A program made the position numbers and the translations under genes. A stretch of 64,000 nt of DNA. Source: Anthracocystis setariae. Taxonomy: Eukaryota > Basidiomycota > Ustilaginomycetes > Ustilaginales > Ustilaginaceae. The notes under the pieces are model-generated. The model ran no database searches, was not told the origin of the DNA, and worked only from the letters and a program-made list of their open reading frames with translations. Shown here piece by piece: positions 60,101 through 64,000 of this stretch. How positions within the stretch are numbered: position 1 is the stretch's first letter; the number at the start of each line of letters is the position of its first letter. The stretch lies in assembly GCA_928724745.1 (NCBI GenBank), contig CAKMXJ010000002.1, positions 248,001 through 312,000 of the forward strand, in the 5' to 3' direction.

Positions 60101-60201
60101 CCGCTACCAGGTGAGCTAGTGGCCTTGGTGGAATGGCCATTTTCATCATTCTTGTCGCAGGGCGAGTCCTTGGTCAGGGAAGCTACAGCGCGCTTCAGCA
60201 T
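57193..60201 (-). CDS. erdS: Aspartyl-tRNA synthetase-DUF2156 fusion, ergosteryl-aspartate synthase (ErdS)
   Basis: 1002 residues, single exon from ATG 60201. After a ~130-residue low-complexity, basic head, residues ~135-640 are a eukaryotic-type class IIb AspRS. It has an OB-fold anticodon domain (VTLRARIHTIRDVSSHLVFIV), class II active site (FLAQSPQLYKQM, FRAENSNTARHLTEYTGLDIE) and motif 3 GIGLERLVFLYLNLGDVR. Residues ~690-1002 are a DUF2156 acyl-tRNA transferase: GYSPFKGYAMIIGDPLC, a Lys/Arg-rich helix, WHIKWALDFPGAPNGTIEYTV and the family end YICYPRHGLSPAGIQAIIGFF. This architecture is known in fungi as ErdS, which charges tRNA with Asp and passes the Asp to the 3-OH of ergosterol. Catalytic motifs look intact. 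The partner hydrolase ErdH was not seen in this window. Confidence 0.9.
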   Translation of the reverse strand: MLKRAVASLTKDSPCDKNDENGHSTKATSSPGSGPATPIAPSAKSTVDSTQTEGSDKKFRLSHIFSGSSLSGRKSISRSGSLDEPRPSAVKKAQRIEEKERKAIEQERIREKIAMARRQSDLRAAQIETPEQRARYGDHYPEEWNKQHDSWANIFTICDDAEIGDTVTLRARIHTIRDVSSHLVFIVLRQQISTIQAVLAEESGVITGHMVRWAKRLPLESIVLVRGKLQKPREPITGATTQGAEIKVHELYLVAPTKETLPFNVYDADLVLKKSDDQDSGSHDGDANANNTDSDSEGLPRDENRSIERHEGPVITQRVRLTNRIIDLRTPTAQAIFRINAAICSNFRSHLDQNGFLEIHTPKLQGGASESGSSVFMLDYFGRPAFLAQSPQLYKQMCIAADFKRVYEIGPVFRAENSNTARHLTEYTGLDIEMEIVHYYDALRVIDGMLKSIFKALRDNFKAERELIKRHFPHEDLVYPEDTLILPFAQGVRLLRESGYVEEDGSLPKEDEDLHTRAEIRLGELIKEKFNTDYYILDKFPSSVRPFYAMEDPENPSVTNSFDIFIRGQEICTGGQRIHDIDELEKKMHKMSVSTKGMQEYLEGFRLGAPPHAGCGIGLERLVFLYLNLGDVRLGTLFHRDPRSLPLQKNDEDALRHPEASTNPPPWKHPRLALKAEADSELRDMQPLEKLIANYGDASNTAWLDDRYKVWRHPDTGAAVGYSPFKGYAMIIGDPLCDKTQLTQVISGFLTFIKKEAKLKPIWMSVCEEVEEILGGRLNWCSLSCTAEERVEDSAKNPARNDADVQKKVRHARKEGVKIQEYLLNEEVPEDVIKETDERIEDWRRNRKGEQVHMTEVQPWTDMKHRVYYIARDSTGKVSAMVVLHQLSPQHGWHIKWALDFPGAPNGTIEYTVLHAMENNAGSKMTFGASATSTLVAKHGLSKMTTKALTKAYNSLAEHNKLTNKGEFRQKLGAVEERVYICYPRHGLSPAGIQAIIGFFKQ

Positions 60202-62705
60202 GTTGGTGCGCTTGGTTGGAGACTAGAATCACGGATGGGTATACGTTTAAGAGTGAGATAGAGACGAGATTGACAGTAACAGCCCACACAGTCGAGACTG
60301 GACGTGGAGGTGATACCTTGTCCGAAGATAGATTCTCGAGGAGGAGGAGGAGTCGAGGGAACCTGGTATGCAGTCGAGGGCAAGAGCTTGTGGTTGACAG
60401 TGAAGATTGGAGACGGAGGAAGGGGGCAAGTGGATGACAAACTCGGGATTAAAAAGCAAAGAGCGAAAGGGAGAGACGATCAAGTTTTAAGCTTTGTCTC
60501 GTTGGGTGCCAATGTCAAAGGAAAGGGTGCCATGAGGAGGTAGCGTTGGGCCAAACGGAAAGCGCCGGAAGGGCGAACAATGAAAGTGACGGCGACAGGC
60601 AGGATGGAGGCCTTCCGTTCGGAGAGGACCAGTGTCGCTATGTCCCGGTATTGCTGGGCGTGGATTGTGGAGGTGCTCGCTAGGGTAGAGGCGCTGTGCT
60701 ATTCCGATGCAGTGCATGATAGCTCAGAGAGTTGGTTTGTACAGTCACGTCTGAAACTCGCCGTCATGACGAGTCGCTTGGTCGTTGTGCTGCACCTTGC
60801 TCTGCTACTTCTTTTTTATTATTTTTTTTCCCCTAGCTCAGTCTAAGGGTCCAGCCAGTATCAGCCATCTGCTGGTGCCTCGTGGCTGAAAACATGGCTT
60901 GAGAGCGCGGAAATCGTTTCCGTCCGTGGATCAAGCGGATCAAGCGATCAAACTGCATCGCACCAAGCCATGTATCACAGCGTGAACCGGATCCAGCACG
61001 CCGGAGACATCAGGGTCATCAACCTAATTGCTGTTGAACGGAGGAGAGGCGGTGAAATTCAAACATTGGATCCAGCTGGTTAGACCATCATCGTCGCCTG
61101 AACTCAGTCGCATCGGCAAAAGTCTCCGGTTTGTGCGAAAGAGGAGGCAAGTGCCAAGTGGTAGCGATTCTGTACTCGGCTATGCGAGTAGGCGGAGGGC
61201 GAAAGCTTTGGCTGTGGTGGTGGATTGTGATTTTTGGTTCCGGGCTGCCACGGACCTCGGCTTTTGCATTTGACGTGGCAGAGCAGCGAAAAGCCGCGGA
61301 TGGGACAAGGCTAGGCAAACAGGTAGGTACAGAGCTAGGGTCAGTTTCGCGATACGCATGCCCCGCGGTACGGCAAACTACTTTTAGTTGCGATGATAGT
61401 CTGTAGCTGAGTCACGAGTAAGTGGTGTTGCGATGGATGATGATGCTCGCCGTTTTCGTCGCGGTTGGTCACGATCCAGAAGGCAAGGGTTCGTGACTAC
61501 AGATCGGCACCTTGGCGTAAAATCCTAGCCTCGCTTTTGGAGAGAAGCTGGATAGCGCTGCAACAATCTTGCAACAATAGCTCCCAACCATGAGCGCTGT
61601 CCCTCTCTGAAGCACGTCAGATTATGCTCATCGCCTGTCAACATTTGTTGAATTCCCACCAACCTTTCATCTGCTGATCAGATCCACATTCAGAAGCAAG
61701 TGGGCGCTAGTCCGCCAAGACCAAGCAAGTGAGCCGGCAACTCGGATGTGGCTACGTCGATCCCATCAAGGCATAGCAAGGATGTGGTCGTTCATCTCCG
61801 TGGAACAGCATGCCAAAAACAGTTTACCGTACAGTACTAGAGTACATCAGTGAACCCAGGACGGCAATAAAAGTTCCGAGCCAAGCAAAGCGACGTCACA
61901 GCGCTGGTTTCTAAATTGATTTGCTGCGACAACAATAAGCCAATCTGTAGCGCGTCTCGCGTCACAGCACAGCACAGCACAGCACAGCGGACAGACTGCC
62001 ATTTTTTTATATGTTTTTTTTTTTTTTTTGTCATTTGCGAAAAGAAAAGAAACTCGAATCGGGCTTCGGCTTTTTGTCTCCGGATATCGAAATCCAATTG
62101 CCAAGCAAAGCCATGGTCATCATATCGCATGACCAGCGACGATACCGCGGACCTCGGTGCCAACCACTGGAGCGGCGGTAGCAGTCAGCTTCTTTAATGT
62201 CGCAAGCAACCTTCACATGGCGCTGCGTTTCCATGTGTCGTGCGAACAAGCGAACGGATATGCCTTCGAACAAGACATTGCCCAGCCACAGATGCATGTG
62301 CTGTATCAGTTTAAACAAAATTGGAAATGTTCGAGCGTTACCATGTGAGTTGCACGCACCTAACACTCTCTCTTCGTTTTTATATGTTCGACAGGGCTGT
62401 TGGGTGGGTTCCTATCTGATAGCCAGAATCGCCGTTTGCACGCTCGGGATTCGGAAATTCGCGCCAAAAAAGTTCCAACTTTACACCCTCAAAAAAATTG
62501 CAGCGAACTTTTGGTATTGGCAGCCAAAATATGCATGCTGAGCTAGACACGCTTGATGGTCTCGTGACAATCATCATCATCTCGACGCCATCCTCTACGC
62601 AAGCAGCTCTGCCAAAGATTCAACCCATCAAAACACCTTCATCATCACATCACCTAGCTCAGAGTATTTTTGCTATTCGTTCACATCCCCCCCGCCCCCA
62701 ACAGA
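60202..62705. other. 2.5 kb stretch without supportable gene
   Basis: Between the ErdS start and HAP5, which diverge, so it should carry both promoters. It contains (CACAG)5 at 61963-61987, poly-T tracts at 62003-62029 and a T-rich block near 60809-60831. Open frames are short (up to 134 codons), without conserved motifs, some starting at non-ATG codons. No tRNA was recognised. Confidence 0.35.
61963..61987. repeat. (CACAG)5 pentanucleotide repeat
   Basis: Five perfect CACAG units, the reverse complement of the CTGTG unit at 48295-48324, in the leader/promoter region upstream of HAP5. Confidence 0.92.
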
Positions 62706-63743
62706 ATGGCCAAGAAACGATCCCGAGCATCGTCATCAGATTCCAACGACATGGCTGGCAGCAGTGGGGCGGGTGCCTCGTCATCGCGCGGCACCTCCGC
62801 CCTCCCCGCATCAGGTCCCTTAGTACATGCATCTCAAGATCTCGACGATTTTCAGGCCTCCTTTTGGCGCTACCAGATGGACCTCGTCGAACAAGGCGGT
62901 GACGCAGATGGAAACATTGTCGACTTCAAATCCGGTCTGCCCACCCAGGGTCAACTTCCGCTGGCTCGAATCAAGAAGGTCATGAAATCAGATGACCAGG
63001 TCAAGATGATCTCAGCTGAAGCTCCCATCTTGTTCGCAAGGGCGTGCGAGATTTTTATCTCGGATTTGACGTGCAGGGCGTTTCTGATTGCCGAGGAACA
63101 CAAGAGGAGGACCATTCAGAGGTCCGATATTGCGGGTGCAATTGGCAGGAGCGACTTGTTCGATTTCTTGATCGACATTGTACCGAGGCACGAGAGTGTA
63201 CCCAGCAGTCGACTGCCAGGTGGTGGTGCAGCCAAGAGGGAGAAGACCGGTGAGGGCAAGGGCGTTGCACGTTCGAGTAGCAGGCAGCAGACACCGGCGC
63301 CGCAATCGCAAGAAGCAGATGCCTTGCACGAGGACGTTTTGCATGCGGTTTCAGGCGCATATGGTGATGCAGATACCAGCGCCGCAGACTCGTTCAACAT
63401 GTCGCACACAGGCGCAGGAAACCCGCATGTCGACAGCAGTGCCAGCATGGCGCACTGGATCCATGACTCGTCGGCGGATGAACATTCCTCCCAACCAGAT
63501 CTATCCCATCCACCCCATTCTCATCATTCACATCATCACGCTGCTCTTCCTGCGCATGCGCAGCATAGCGCACATGGACATGATCACATCCACCACCACA
63601 ACGCACATCAACACGCTAGCGCACATGCGTCTGGTCACCATTCGCACCACCACTCCCCCATCGATTACGTCGCTTCCAACGCTGGTACACCCAACAGCGC
63701 CGCTGGCAGCGCATGGTCGCATACCTTCTCCGGCTTCTCTTAG
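62706..63743 (+). CDS. HAP5: CCAAT-binding factor subunit HAP5 (NF-YC) with His-rich tail
   Basis: 345 residues, single exon, ATG 62706. A Ser/Gly head leads to DFQASFWRYQMDLVEQ, then the NF-YC histone fold at ~85-165: LPLARIKKVMKSDDQVKMISAEAP, ILFARACEIFISDLTCRAFLIAE and RRTIQRSDIAGAIGRSDLFDFLIDIV. These contact HAP2 and HAP3 to make the trimeric CCAAT-binding complex, which controls respiration, nitrogen use and, with HapX-type partners, iron response in fungi. The C-terminal region is Ser/Gly-rich and between ~268 and 318 contains 23 histidines in about 51 residues. That tail is unlike the core and might bind metal; this is inference. Gene orientation is convergent with the partial gene at the right edge. 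Confidence 0.95.
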   Translation: MAKKRSRASSSDSNDMAGSSGAGASSSRGTSALPASGPLVHASQDLDDFQASFWRYQMDLVEQGGDADGNIVDFKSGLPTQGQLPLARIKKVMKSDDQVKMISAEAPILFARACEIFISDLTCRAFLIAEEHKRRTIQRSDIAGAIGRSDLFDFLIDIVPRHESVPSSRLPGGGAAKREKTGEGKGVARSSSRQQTPAPQSQEADALHEDVLHAVSGAYGDADTSAADSFNMSHTGAGNPHVDSSASMAHWIHDSSADEHSSQPDLSHPPHSHHSHHHAALPAHAQHSAHGHDHIHHHNAHQHASAHASGHHSHHHSPIDYVASNAGTPNSAAGSAWSHTFSGFS

Positions 63744-63885
63744 CCACCACTGCTTTGCTCCGCGCTCAACCCATAGGCTCGCACGCCTTCTATCGGACGA
63801 TCTTTTCTTACTTTTGATGCAGTCTTCGCTATTTGTAACATTACCGTTGTGGTACGCACCTGTATCTTTATAACGTAACCCCATG

Positions 63886-64000
63886 TTAAGCATCCATTCC
63901 TGATGATACACTTGCATTTGCCAACTCGGGGAATGCCGCCTCGAGTGCCTGATCGAGCTCGTCCTTGTACTTGTCAATTGCCTCATGCTGACCGTAACTG
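63886..64000 (-). CDS. 3' end of an unidentified gene (partial, cut at right edge)
   Basis: On the minus strand the final 115 bases give a frame ending SYGQHEAIDKYKDELDQALE, AAFPELANASVSSGMDA and TAA (stop at 63886). The helical, charged character and codon use look coding, but 38 residues are too few to name the family. The gene starts outside the window. Confidence 0.5.
   Translation of the reverse strand, partial: SYGQHEAIDKYKDELDQALEAAFPELANASVSSGMDA

Noticed and set aside
1..64000. Secondary-metabolite or mating-type cluster, transposon remnants
   Set aside because: No polyketide/peptide synthase, terpene cyclase, homeodomain or pheromone gene, transposase, integrase or long terminal repeat was seen; gene content is mainly housekeeping.

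Overview
The window reads as nuclear DNA of a basidiomycete fungus, most likely a smut-lineage yeast or plant pathogen (Ustilaginomycotina). The reasons are gene-dense layout, mostly intronless long genes, a few short GT-AG introns of roughly 55-160 bases, and the set of protein families. This placement is inference from protein character; no species can be named from the sequence alone. No rRNA, tRNA, CRISPR array, transposase or integrase was found. I could support 31 protein-coding genes, two of them cut by the window edges.

Layout. 1-4 kb: a mitochondrial AUH-type enoyl-CoA hydratase (cut at the left edge), a Cdc25-like rhodanese, the sterol C-8 isomerase ERG2 and a small acidic coiled-coil protein. 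4.2-12.5 kb: two DNA-repair genes head to head, MutL-family PMS1 and the polymerase zeta catalytic subunit REV3. 12.6-17.4 kb: an aquaglyceroporin, a 2.4 kb gene-free stretch and a Qc-type SNARE. 18-23 kb: a PAF-acetylhydrolase-like lipase with a haloacid-dehalogenase-like domain nested inside it, then an allantoicase/ureidoglycolate lyase fusion, then a small membrane protein. 24-28 kb: an ERT1-like Zn2Cys6/PAS regulator and SFT2. 28-36 kb: class III CoA-transferase, nitronate monooxygenase, xylulokinase and a Na+/H+ antiporter. 36-45.7 kb: a DUF427-MFS fusion, cytidine deaminase, a small membrane protein, an acidic coiled-coil protein with SUMO-interaction-like motifs, a METTL13-like methyltransferase and an SRRM1-like PWI/RS splicing protein. 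46-53 kb: peroxisomal dienoyl-CoA isomerase ending in AKL, a small mitochondrial protein, an unrecognised 551-residue protein and a SYLF-HAD fusion. 54-64 kb: an MDR reductase, a secreted histidine phosphatase, an AspRS-DUF2156 fusion (sterol aspartylation enzyme ErdS), a 2.5 kb gene-free stretch, the CCAAT-binding subunit HAP5 and the 3' end of one more gene.

The genes do not form one pathway or an obvious secondary-metabolite cluster; most are housekeeping. The striking theme is multi-domain fusion: five genes join domains usually found as separate proteins. The best candidate for something undescribed is the lipase at 17973-20456. Its catalytic Ser and Asp lie before, and its presumed catalytic His after, a complete HAD domain. 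The same pentanucleotide repeat (CTGTG/CACAG) also recurs in three separate intergenic regions.

Splice sites were derived by reading the sequence and checking that frame and family similarity continue across the junction. Domain names come from recognition of motifs, not from a database search.
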